A DNA stretch of 64,000 nt from positions 36,697,518 to 36,761,517 of the forward strand of contig NW_024881313.1 of assembly GCF_018691265.1 (NCBI RefSeq). Direction: 5' to 3'. Below the pieces are notes generated by a model. It was given only the letters and a program-made list of their open reading frames with translations. It searched no databases and was not told where the DNA came from. This document shows, one piece after another, positions 38,571 to 49,558 of this stretch. Each line of letters starts with the position of its first letter. Position 1 is the stretch's first letter. This DNA is from Tyto alba. Taxonomy: Eukaryota > Chordata > Aves > Strigiformes > Tytonidae. The position numbers and the translations under genes are program-made.

Positions 38571-41500
38571 TCTGTGTTCATGTAGCCTTGTACTTTCTTT
38601 TTTTGTATTGTCTTTTTTTTTTTTTTGTATTTTTTTGTATTTATTTTTTTTTTTTTCCCCTCCTACTAACGGCTGTGGGTGTTACAGGTGTATTACAGCC
38701 CCTCAGGAAGGCAGGAACCATCCACCCTTTCATCTGGATTCGGATCACCTTGGACTCTTCTGCAAGACGGTACTGGTTGCTTGGCCTCGTGTTTATGAAG
38801 GGGTGATGGAGGTGTTGGTCCCTTTCACCATCGCACAGTGCTCCCACCAGCTACCTTGAGATGGGTTCCGTGCTTGCTTTTGGCTGCAGGTGTTCAATAC
38901 GTATTTCTGCACAACTGGGAACGTTTGCATGCAGGAAAACAGAGGGGGGGGGGGGGGGGCGGGGGCAGAAAATCCTCTTCCTGTTCTTTCTCTGGCTTGG
39001 CACGGGTGGTTTGCTTGGTTGGGGGAGTGAGCAGCTACAAGCGAGGAGAGCAGGAGCGCTGGCGGGGTTGTTCTTTCCTTAAATGTCTTCTGGGAGCAAG
39101 GGCTGAAACTGGAGCCTGCCCCGTGCAGGTGGGAAAAGAGCCAGGTACCCTCTGACTTCCCGGGGCACGGGAGAAATTCAAAGCTGTGTGCTGTCAGGGT
39201 GCCTTGCTGCAGCCGGAGGAAGGAATGACATCTGGGTGTTTGGGGAGCACTAAACCCCGCCTGACCCAGACCGGTGAGGAGAGGCCTCACACCTTCTTGT
39301 GTTTCAGGCTCTGGTCCCACTGAGAAGTGGAGAGGCAAGGTCTTACCTCCTTCCATGCCCTTTTTAATTTGCCTGCTCAGGTGCCCTCCAGCCTTTGGAG
39401 AGGGTTCTGGTACTGCCATCACAGGGATTTCTATCCCTGGGTTAGAAACCTCCTTCAGAGGGTAAGGGAACCATTCTTCTCCAAACTTCTGCCTGGTTTT
39501 AAAACACTCGTTTACAGAGGTTAGAAAACATGAACTGTAGCGCTGTGCTGGATGTAGCTGACCGGAGATCTGCTCGGGCAGGTGATGTGCTGGGTGGGGA
39601 GAGCCGGCGCCGGGCGGTTTTGAGGAGCCCTGGCAGCAGGCATGGCTTTCAGCCCTCGCCTCCCCCTGCCCGGTGCCCGCAGCCGGCTCCCCGGGGTGAC
39701 TGGTGTGGGGAAGCCGAGCTGGCAGTCGTTGCACTGGCTGAGCCTTTTGCATGTTTGCAAGAGCTCTCTTCAGGATGTGACTGCAGGTAATTGCGCAGTG
39801 AAATCAAATGACCCGAGAGCTGTACCCAAAATAATAACCAATAATACATTTCTCTGACTCACAGAGCCTTAGACGCGAAATATATGGGATGCTCCTGAGA
39901 GGTTCTGATCTGATGCCCTAAAAAACTCCCCAGATTCCCAGTGGGGAGAAGCAAAGGCAGTGTTTCAAGTGGAAGAACTTGAGTGGTGGAGCTGCAGCTA
40001 ACGATTTACCTGCCTGCCCTTGCCCCTCTGTCCGTGATAGCTAACTCTGAGGCCTGATCCCCACCTTCGTGGTGTAAATCAGGAATCTGCCACTGCTGGC
40101 TCAGTCAGCCGCGACTGCGTAAACCTCTAGGAAGCTTTAGCTGTGTTCGAGCCTTGTGTAAGCAGGTCTGGTACTTAGCAAGGAAAGGCTTTAAAAACAG
40201 CAACGCAGAAGAGGGTGCTTGAAAACATCAATTAATTCATGTGACTGGAAGCTGCTTTCTCTGTGCTAGCGGCTGATACCTTCTTCAGCTTGGCAGGCAA
40301 GCAGTAATTAATAAAAGTTCCTGAGTAATTTCCTTTACTTTTATCTAAAGGTGCAGAAGCGGGTGGATCAGGGGCATTGGCGAGGGAGGGGTTTTCACCA
40401 TGCCCATAAATAACTGTGCTGCTGGTTTTATTTTGTTTTGCTGGGCTTGGCCGCATGAATTCATCCTGGTGGTGACAGTGGGCATGGGGTCACTGCTTTC
40501 CCTCGTCCTTATCCTCCTCAAACTGCTTCCTGCAGTTAAACTGCAGTTTTATGGATCTGTCTTGTTCCTGGCCTGGAGCAAGGTGAATTCCCCCCCGGGG
40601 TGTTTCTTTGGCTTGGGGCTGCTCCAAGTACTTGCAACATGCAAGTTGTGGAGCTGGATGACTGTGGATGCCTGCTAGGAGGCTTTCTTAGCTTCAGTTT
40701 CCCCTCTGCTGGCGTGAGCGAGGGTTTTCAACTTTGGCAAATGCTCCAGGATGCACAGAGTTGATGTAATAAATGAAGCCTGGTTATTAATTTGAGTGAA
40801 ACACAGATAAACAAGCGCCTGCGTGCCAGCCAGTACGAACCCAGCCAGCGGCCCACAGGCAGGGAGAGGAGTACGGGAGGCAGGCAGGGCCCTCCAAAGG
40901 TGTTCCTGGTTTGGAGGACCTGAGCAGAGCCCTGAGATGACTTGGGCTTTGGAAGGACCTGCCTGACTCCAAGGAGGTGTTGGACCCAGTCACTCCCACT
41001 GGTGCCCTTCGAGCGGTGGCTGGAAAGTCAGGTCAGGTCCTCTTCAGCCCTCTCCCCAGCCCTTCCTGCTGTCCATGCTTGAAGAAGGTAATTAAACACC
41101 CCCACGCTGCAGGCAAACGCGACAGTGCTATTTACTTCATGTAAGAACAGATAAAACTTTGCAGCCATGAGTAGGAAACCATCACCAGGGAACTAATTAG
41201 ACAGCAAACTGCGTCTCGATTTCACCTCTTGGCCTTGACTGTTAGTTAGCCCAGGATGCTGGCAAGCCCTGCACATGGTTTGTAGTTGAAACCCTTGTTC
41301 TTTAAAGCATCTTTAAAATACAAACAAGCCCTGGAAAGAGCTGCACTGTGTTCAGTCTGTTCAAGTGGACACCTGAGCAGCGCTAGCCACAAGCGAGGCG
41401 CTCCTGCCGCTGCAGAGGGCAAGGGATGAGGATGATTTTTTGGAGGAGGTGGAATCTGGAGCCCTGCCAGATGGGTGCTGATGGTGGCTGGTGGCCCTGG

Positions 41501-41920
41501 GCCGCTGGTGGCCCTGGGAAGCTGAGCTGCTCGTCCCCTTCTTAGCTCGCAGCCCGCGTCGCCGTGCGATATAGCTGGCTGAACACCCGTGTTCTTGTCC
41601 TGACTAATACGCACGCTATTTGCAAAGAGGGGCTTGCTCACCTGTGTTTCAAGCAAACCAAGAAGAAAGCTGGGACACCTCTGAGGACGTACTTACTTAA
41701 AATTTTTAGGGCAATCCTCACCAGGGCGGCACAGATTTTACCTGCTGCTCCAGCAATGCAGAGCAGCAATTTGCCAGGCTCTGCGGTGTCTGTGCAGATT
41801 GCTGGCTGCTGAGGGCTGCGCCCATCAGCTAGTGGGTACCCAGTAACCGGGTGCTGTGACTGATCAGCACTCGATCATACAGCAATCTTCAAACTCCTTC
41901 AAAAGGAACGGCAAAAAATG
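38570..41920. other. Intergenic sequence downstream of GARS1
   Basis: T-rich runs (38,598-38,656) come first, then a G-run (38,944-38,959), then GC-moderate sequence. Apart from the antisense frame 38,793-39,752, nothing gene-like was recognised. AT-rich stretches near 40,220-40,350 could be non-coding conserved elements. Confidence 0.5.
38793..39752 (-). other. 320-codon antisense open frame, no known family
   Basis: A single uninterrupted frame of 319 residues plus stop begins 220 bp beyond the second GARS1 polyadenylation signal, on the opposite strand. The protein is Pro/Ser/Gly-rich, without recognisable domains, signal peptide or repeats, apart from a run of prolines coded by the C-run. 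A frame this long is unusual for non-coding DNA of moderate GC, but base composition (few A/T) inflates it. It could be coincidence, part of a decayed gene, or an exon of an unknown gene. Confidence 0.2.
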
Positions 41921-41929
41921 GCTCAGAAA

Positions 41930-42482
41930 GGTGGTTCTTCCCCCCCTGCTCCGCTCTGGGGAGCCCCCCCTGCAGTGCTGGGGCCAGCTCGGGGGCCCCC
42001 AACAGCAGAAGGACACGGAGCTGCTCGAGCGGGGCCAGAGGAGGCCACGGAGATGCTGGGGGGGCTGGAGCAGCTCCCCTGGGGGGCCGGGCTGAGAGAG
42101 TTGGGGGGGTTCAGCCTGGAGAAGAGAAGGCTCCGGGGAGCCCTTCGAGCGGCCTCCCAGGGCTTAAAGGGGGGACAGGGAAGGTGGGGAGGGACTCTAT
42201 CAGGGAGGGTGGGAATAGGGTGAGGGGTGATGGTTTTAAACTGAAAGAGGGCAGATTTAGATTAGATCCAAGGAAGAAATTCTTCCCTGTGAGGGTGTTG
42301 AGGCACTGGCACAGGATGGCCAGAGAAGCCGTGGCTGCCCCCTCCCTGGAGGGGTTCAAGGCCAGGTTGGACGGGGCTGGGAGCCCCCTGGGCTGGGGGA
42401 AGGGGGCCCTGCCCATGGCAGGGGGATGGAACTAGGTGATCCTTAAGATCCCTTCCAGCCCAAACCATTCTGTGATTCTATG
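41930..42482 (+). mobile_element. CR1 LINE 3' UTR, reading + strand
   Basis: About 550 bp matches the CR1 3' region as I know it: GGCTGGAGCAGCTCCCCTGG, GAGAAGAGAAGGCTCCGGGG, GGAAGAAATTCTTCCCTGTG, then CAAACCATTCTGTGATTCTA ending at the ATTCTATGA-type terminus at about 42,482. CR1 does not end in poly(A), so this octamer-like end is diagnostic. The left boundary is approximate. The copy is relatively well preserved. Confidence 0.93.
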
Positions 42483-42489
42483 AAAAGCC

Positions 42490-44860
42490 TGTCTAATGCC
42501 ATGCTGCTTAAATTCACCCCGGAGGGCTCTGCCCTTTGCCTGCTGGTGCTCAGGCACTGAGGAGCTGATGCCAGCCGAGCAGGGTGCACCCTTCAGCGAG
42601 CAGCACCCGCTTCCAGAAGAGGGTGCTGTCAGGCAGAAAATAGCAATCGCAAGGAATGTATTTAAGCATTGAAACCATACGGTTTATTTTTAGCTCTTCT
42701 GAGTGTTTCAGCTGTGCAGCAGCCCTGGGTTTTAATGCAAGATGACAATACTAAGAAAGTCTTAGAAATGTAATTGATAGTAGATCATCTTCAGGGGAGC
42801 ACGTATCTGGGGTATAAGAGTGAAGTTTGGATCTTGCTGCTGTGAGCTTATAGAGTTGGGGGGGGGTCCATCTGATTAAATGCAATTATTCTCAGCATGG
42901 GTGGTTGTAGCCTCTGGGGCAGCCTCTGTGATCAGCAGAGTTTGGGGTGCAGTTTGTCTCAGTCTGAAGTGGGCACTGCAAACAGGCAGGATGAGCCGCT
43001 GGTTTTGCTCTGCTGATGGAGGCGGATGGCAGGGAGGGGAGCGTAGGCGATGCCTGAAGGTAGCGGCGGGAACCTTCCTGAGTCTGCAGGCTGCAAAAAT
43101 CCTCCTGATTAAAAAAAAAAAAAAAAAAAAAAAAACTGAAGGTGACAGGTTTATCCTAACAAAGACAGCTCCAACAGATGTACTTCGGCAATTCAGCTTA
43201 AATCTTTTTGATGCCTATCTTTGCTGTGACCTGCAATTCACCTTCGGCGCCAGATAGGCAGAGTTTAGTATTTATAAGCGGGGGCTGCTGAAGCTCAATC
43301 TAACTCTGTGCCGCTCTGCCACACTCATTTCCATGTTCCTATCTGAGCTGATCATGTAATGCTCCACTTTCTGCTGTAATCTGCAGCTATCTCCTCTGCA
43401 AGGGGATGGGAAAACATTGCTCATTCATTTCATAAAGCTACGAAAAATGAAAAGCACTGGCAAAGCCAATTGGTCTTTTCTAAGTAATATCTCAGCTTGC
43501 AGTGCTGGGACTCTAGCTCTGGATTTAGGCAGCATTTGGGGTCATCCCCCAATTTTAGGAACTCTGTGAAGAAAGGAAGTAGAAAAGAAAGGTTCATTTT
43601 CTCTTCTAATACAAGAACTAGTGTCTAATCGATAAAATTGGCAGGTGGCGGCTTTGAAATAGCTACTTGGAGGAAAGATCACTGTGTATTTGTGCTGTTC
43701 TTCCTCTCCTGGCTTTACATTTTCTGGTGTCTGCTGTCTGGTCTGTGAGGAGTTGGAGGTATGGGAAGAGCCAGCGTTGTAATCAATTGTTTTCCCAGCA
43801 GTCAGCACACAAATCAACCCACACAAGCTAAATCCATCTGTGTCAACCTTTAACTGATATAATGCCGAGAGCAATGTTTAAGCCAATTGATCTGTAATTG
43901 GGTTAAACAGGTGCTGCTTCAGACCAGGCTGCTATGTCTTCATTTATAAATTGATGAGAAATGCAGCTGCTTTGCACTAAGACAAGTGAGAAACCCTCAG
44001 GACCTATTCCCCAAAAGCCAAAGCAAAGAAAACTTGTCAGGGGCTTTCTTTTTCAGTTTTCATGTTGGGAACAGAGCAAAGCTCTGCTCTTTCTTTAGAG
44101 GCTACACATTAGGAAGGGTTCCTCCCCCAAGTAAATAATTCCATACTTCCGAGCTCTGGTTTCCTCCAGTGTCAGGCAGAAATACCAGGAGTGTCTGGAA
44201 AGTGCCTTTAGGTTTGGTTATACCGGTGGATATTTGCTACTCTCCCACTACCTCCAGCAGGTTCTGGCTGAGCTCCCACACCGATTGGTGCTCATCCAGC
44301 AATTGGTAATTCCCAGTTGCATCATTCTCAGAAGGCATGAAAAATGATCAGAGATTTCATTCCCCGCTTTGCTAGCTGTTCCCCCTCTGACCAGGAGCCC
44401 CTCAGTAGTTTTCCAAATCCCACAACCCCATGGTAAAAAATGTAATGATGAAAAGAAAAGCCCATGATTTAATTTTCTGCCTCTTGGGGGAAATCAGATA
44501 TGAAATAATAAATATATATTATGGCTTCCAGGCAAAACCCTGCTGGTCACTAATACCTACAGATTAATTGTACTAATCCACTGTGATCAAGGGAAGATGC
44601 TTGGCTACTTGGCACTATTCTGGTCCCTCGCTTATGAAACTCCATCTCCATGTTTGAAAGAAAAATCTTTACATAACCGTAATCATTCAGATAAGAAAAG
44701 GACTAAACTGTCCCGAAACATTTTATCTTTTGCACAGATGCTGCCTATGAATTTTGACTTGATTAAATAACACAGCAACATAATATTTTGTTCTGAATAA
44801 CAAATGTCCCTCTGCAGGAGGGAAGGAGCAAGTCTGCTCCCTCAACGGGCTGTTTGATGT
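42490..44860. other. Intergenic sequence
   Basis: No gene is seen. An (A)25 run lies at 43,111-43,135. The interval 43,260-43,990 is AT-rich, low in CpG and without repeats, and may hold conserved non-coding elements. Confidence 0.5.
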
Positions 44861-44869
44861 AAACAGAAA

Positions 44870-45650
44870 TGGGGATTGATGGAGGCTGGAGGATCAGGCA
44901 GTTCACCTGGTGGGTGAGACTCCAGGTGTGGTCTCCCCAGAGCGGAGCAGAGGGGCAGAATCCCCTCCCTCGACCTGCTGGCCACACTGCTCTTGCTGCA
45001 GCCCAGGACATGGTTGGATTTCTGGGCTGTCAGCACACATTGTCAGGTCATGTTGAGCCTCTCATCAGCCAACACCCTGAAGTCCTTCTCCGCAAGGCTG
45101 CTCTCAATCCACTCATTGCCCAACCTATCTTAGTGTTTGGGATTGCCCCAACTCCTGTGCACGTCCTTGCCCTTGGCCTTGTTGAACTCCATGTTGTTCC
45201 CACGGGCCCACCTCTCCAGCCTGTCCAGGTCCCTCTGGATGGCATCCCAGCCCTCCAGCGTGTCACCGCACCACACACCTTGGTGTCATCGGCGAACTTG
45301 CTGAGGGTGCACTCGACCCCACTGTCCACGTCACCAGCAAAGTTGTTGAACAGCACTGGTACAAACACCCACCCCTGAGGAACACCAATCGTCACCACTC
45401 TCCACCTGGACATTGAGCCGTTGACCAAAACTCTTTGAGTGTGACCATTCAGCCAACTCCTCATCCACCCAGTGGTCCATCCATCAAATCCACATCTCTC
45501 CAATTTAGAAACAATGATGTCGTGCGGGACAGTGTCAAAGGCTTTGCACAAATCCAGGTAGATGACACCATTTGCTCTTCCCTTATCCACCTCACTCTTG
45601 TTTCCTGTCCTGCTGCTCATTCCCTCCCCGATGAGCTCCTGTCTGTAAAG
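44870..45650 (-). mobile_element. CR1 LINE fragment, reverse transcriptase C-terminal part and 3' flank
   Basis: Translating the minus strand from 45,620 gives [38 protein letters not shown] and [14 protein letters not shown], typical of the CR1 reverse transcriptase; FADD is the catalytic motif. After CGAV the CR1 frame is lost through a missing base near 45,265, so the element is dead. The + strand from 44,930 to 45,060 matches the adjoining CR1 3' region. The 5' part is missing, as usual for CR1. Confidence 0.93.
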
Positions 45651-46054
45651 CTATGATCACCATCAAACAGTAACAATCTCGAGAGGAGACAAGCAGGATG
45701 CACCAGACGCTTGGAGACAAGATTTCTCATCAGTCACAATTTTCACCTGTATTTTGCCGCTGTTGATGACTGATTTTTGCAGACTGATTTGCATCAAGAT
45801 GAGTGAGGACCTTGCATGTGCTTTTCCAAATGTTTCTAGAGAGACTTGGAAAATTTAAATCTCTTCTCAAGGATTTTTATAGCGAAACCTCAGTCTCACA
45901 CAATCCCCTGTTCAGACCTGCCATGGGATGAAGGACTGAACCAAGACAAAGAAGCTGGTGTCCTGGTCCCAGGTGGATTCTTCTGTCCCAGGCTCTCACC
46001 TCTCCCACCTCCATCCCATTCACTTGAATCCTATTGACTTGAATCCAACAGCAC

Positions 46055-46691
46055 TGAAACACAGCTTTGTTCAGTACGGCTTTTTATTATAAAAATAGAG
46101 GCAAACCGTATTGAAATCAGAGGCAATATAGAAAAAATCTAGGGGAAAAAGGTGAATTGCATAGGTGGAGGATCCTATGCAGCAAAAGTATGTTGATATG
46201 TGATATTAAAAAGAAAGACAATAGCAAAATATAATTTATTTTGCTTTGTAAAAAGAAACATAGGGAAGAACAGAAAATAACATTGGATCATATGTTAATA
46301 TTTCAGGATCAGATGTTAATATATCAGTGGGTTTCCACAAGTCTTGCTAGTTTCTCTGTCTCCTGCACAGCTCCCTTCTATATAAATACAAATATATAAA
46401 TAAATACAAAGTAATAAAAAATATACCTCTGTGTGGATTATACAAGCCTTTCCACACCCCTATCTGTACCAGCTCGCTCCCTCGGGAAGCCACACACAGC
46501 TGGGACCGTTTGCAGGCAGAGCTTCACCAGCACAGTGCAGCTCAGCAAACAAATTGTTAAGGGCCGGGATGTTTTTGCATCAGAGGGCTCTGCAGTGCTC
46601 ACTCCACGTGCCAATCACATTTAGTAACTGCTGGCCATAACTGTGTCCCTACAGCCCCGACTCTTTTCCTGAATGAATTGGCTGCTGGGGG
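46055..46691 (-). terminator. 3'UTR and poly(A) signal of an unidentified minus-strand gene
   Basis: Read on the minus strand, this AU-rich segment has UAUUUAUUUAUAUAUUUGUA-like motifs (about 46,383-46,415) and an AAUAAA near 46,083-46,088. A GU-rich GCTGTGTTTCAGTGCTGTTGG lies 15-40 bases beyond it, at about 46,042-46,062. That is the standard arrangement of a cleavage site. It would place a gene tail-to-tail with GARS1, as CRHR2 is in mammals, but the sequence does not show which gene it is. Confidence 0.5.
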
Positions 46692-46810
46692 CTAAAACCA
46701 GCATGAACTGATGGGGATGTCTCCCTCCAAGCCCAGCTCCCCTTTGCAGCCTGTGAAGATGTAGGCAGTAGAGTCAATGAAGTCCTGGAATATCGTCCCA
46801 GGGTGGACAT
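46692..46810 (-). CDS. Candidate terminal coding exon, unidentified
   Basis: A good acceptor on the minus strand (pyrimidine-rich TTTTTCTGCCCTATTTAG) precedes an open stretch of 38 codons. It reads VHPGTIFQDFIDSTAYIFTG, then CKGELGLEGDIPISSCWF, before TAG (46,694-46,692). It enters with two bases of a split codon. An alternative frame is also open to a stop further on, so coding status is uncertain. I do not recognise the peptide; it is not the CRHR2 C-terminus. The following AU-rich 3'UTR with a poly(A) signal supports it being a real last exon. Confidence 0.35.
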
Positions 46811-46819
46811 CTAAATAGG

Positions 46820-49280
46820 GCAGAAAAATCCCTTTCTCCATCTCCCTCTTTCTCTCCTTTGATTTTAAGTATGGGATGACCAGCTCAGATGTTTATATCT
46901 GTGCTGTAGAGACATGAATTCAGGCGAGATAAAGCCAGCCCCAGAGCACGGTGGACTTTGTAAGACTAAGAATTTATCTTCACTCACCCCACGGCAGCCA
47001 AAGTTTTCTAGAGAGCCGGTGAAAAACTGCCCAACCACAGCTCACAAACACAGGGCTGCTTCTGTTCCCCAAAGGAGGGTCCAGCTGGGCCGTGCTCATG
47101 ACCTACTATTTCTTCTCCTGGGTCTTATTTGGAAGGTGCTGAGGCAAAGCCTTTTCTTCTATCCGCGCTCGAATAACATGGCCTATTACTCATCACCCGT
47201 AATCCTCCTGGCCAGAAAAGCAGTCGCCTAATCAGGGCAGAACTTTTGCCATGCGATGTACATAGCCGCTCCCCAATCATCCCCGGTTAGAATTTGTTTA
47301 TGTGCAGCAGGATTATTAGCAAGACATAATGTGAGTTAAAGAAATCAGAATCAGTTAGAAAAGAGGAGCCCTATGATTTATTTCTCACTGTCATTTAATT
47401 CCTGAGAGAAAATCCCCAAACAAGGGACAAGACCAGGACAACTGATCAGCGAGGGCTGAGCCTACGCACCAGCTCGCTGTCTCTTTAGCTTGCAGAAATA
47501 GGGCAGAGCTGTGCAAAGATTACTGGAGAAGGAACATCCTGCACAAAAAAAAAAAAAAAAAAGCAAGTTTAAAAGGGTACAAAGCTTTCAGTCTTCCACC
47601 ATGGCCTGTTTTCCAGTGAATGATTTAGTTCCCTGCTTTTCATAAAATAGTTTAATGTACTGTTGTCATGGCTGTTATCAGTCTACCTATTTAGGTCTGA
47701 TGAATTTACCACCAGTGAAACAACTGCAGGAAAAAAAACCTCAAACAACTAAAACAACAGGAATGCTGAAGGAAATCTTCAAAATCAAACAGATCATCTA
47801 GAGTAAAAAAAAAAAAAAAAAAAAAAAAAGTCCTTAATTTTGTATAACTATCCATTTGGCTCATCTGGTGACCTTGTAAAGTTTGTAGACAACCTGGCCC
47901 AGTTTTTCAAGCTAATAGTGGTGTTTCCATCCTTCCTTTGCCCCTGCCATCACTTCGTGGCATCGGAGCTCTTTGCTGTAGTTAATGGCAGGGTATTAAT
48001 TTAATGGATGGGATGTAGAGCTGCAGGGGCTGCACTGGGGACTGGACCGCAGGGCGCACACCGAATCCAGCAATGGTGAGTGCTGCTAAAAGCACAGGGG
48101 GAAGGGGATCATTTCACACCGGGTGATTTTAATGGGGAGGGGGCTGCTTGAGCTCTAAAGGTATGTGCAGGTGCTGAAAGCTAGCCCTGTGTGGACGTGG
48201 TGTTGTGCTTCGCTGCCTTCGTGCAACCTCAGAGGCAAAACCTGGCAGCTAAGGGGGGAGTGAGAGGGTGAAGGGTGCTTCTCTGGGCATGGGGAGCACC
48301 CAGCTCTGGGGACGGGGTGGTGAACCCCCTTCTTTCTATCGCTGAAATGAGCTCTGGCAGTAACATCAGCAGCAACAGAACCCTCCTGGCAAATCTGAAG
48401 TGGTACTCTGACTGTCCAGAAAAACCCTTCCTTCTTCTCCCCCCAAAACCCACTCTGAACAGCAAGTTGGCTTGGCCAGGTGGCCTTAGAGGTGCACCTT
48501 GGAGATGGCCTCTGCGTCACTAAGATGGGTCGGAGGGGTCCTATGGGACAGTGCAGTCTCCACGCCATATGTGGGGAGGCTCATCTGTACCCGTGGTGGG
48601 AGCAGCCTTTGGTAACCCGCCAACTCCACCTGCTTTGGTGGGGCGCTGGGAGCGACCTGACACCTCCTTTTCTTGGCAGAGCAATGAAACGCACCTTTTG
48701 CTGGTGCCACGCTGTGGTCCCACCTGCAAACGGGTGGCACAGAGGACAGTGGCAGAGGGTTTCACCCTAACGGAGTGAGGCTCTGCACGGCACAGACCAG
48801 CGCCTCGAGGTTTAGGAGCCACAGCTTGGCATTGCAGCTGAGCATGGGGTGTGAGAAACAGGTCTGACAGCCCTCCCAAATGCTGCTCTGACATGTGGCT
48901 GTGCAATGAATGCCCCCCGCTCCACAATAAATATGCCCCGGGATTATCCCGCACAATCAAGCCATGCGTGAGGTCATTTTAAACTAGGAAAAACGTCTTC
49001 ATGTGAACCCTGCCAGGGCTTTTACTCTGGCTCTGCAAACTAGGCTGTGTGGGTGGGTGTTTGCCCTCCATGAGGGGTGTTACTGACCTCAGTGGCCCTT
49101 CGCCAGGTGCCAGCAGGGTCCCCATCCCCGAGCCCTTTGGCCATGACATCCTCCCTTATTTCTGGCAGCAATTTTTCCACATTAGAAGACCCGGGGCTGC
49201 TCCATGTGTCTGCAGGACATCTGATGGTGGTGTCAGCTGCTGGAAGGCTAGGGACCAACAATGGTCTGCTCTGAATCCTG
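46820..49280. other. Intergenic or intronic sequence
   Basis: An (A)18 run lies near 47,545-47,562 and an (A)25 run at 47,805-47,829. No further exons for the minus-strand gene were recognised. Short open frames around 48,155-48,960 have no family resemblance. Confidence 0.5.
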
Positions 49281-49288
49281 CCAGGAAG

Positions 49289-49397
49289 TTTGTGATGGGA
49301 AGCCTCATCAATTGGTGAGATTTTTAGTCTTTTTTTTAAAAAAAAAAAAAAAAAAAGACCAAAAATCTCACCAAATGATGAGGCTTCCCATCACAAA
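49289..49397. repeat. 49-bp inverted repeat (hairpin)
   Basis: The arms 49,289-49,337 and 49,349-49,397 are reverse complements with 47 of 49 bases paired. They are separated by 11 A. The arms end in T8/A8, so the helix closes on an A-rich loop. The two mismatches lie 23 and 38 bases into the left arm. No open frame or known transposon is attached. It could be a precursor-miRNA-like hairpin, a foldback transposon remnant, or a template-switch mutation. Confidence 0.92.
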
Positions 49398-49558
49398 GCT
49401 CCACCTCTTGGAATCATGTGAAAATATCAGAAATCACAGATTTCAGACTTTACTTACTTGCTTAAAAAAAACACAAGCTTCTCAGCCCTCCTGTTAGGGA
49501 AAAAAAACCCCCAAACCTCCTGAAATGAGGACTTTTATATAATATACAAAGAATATAT

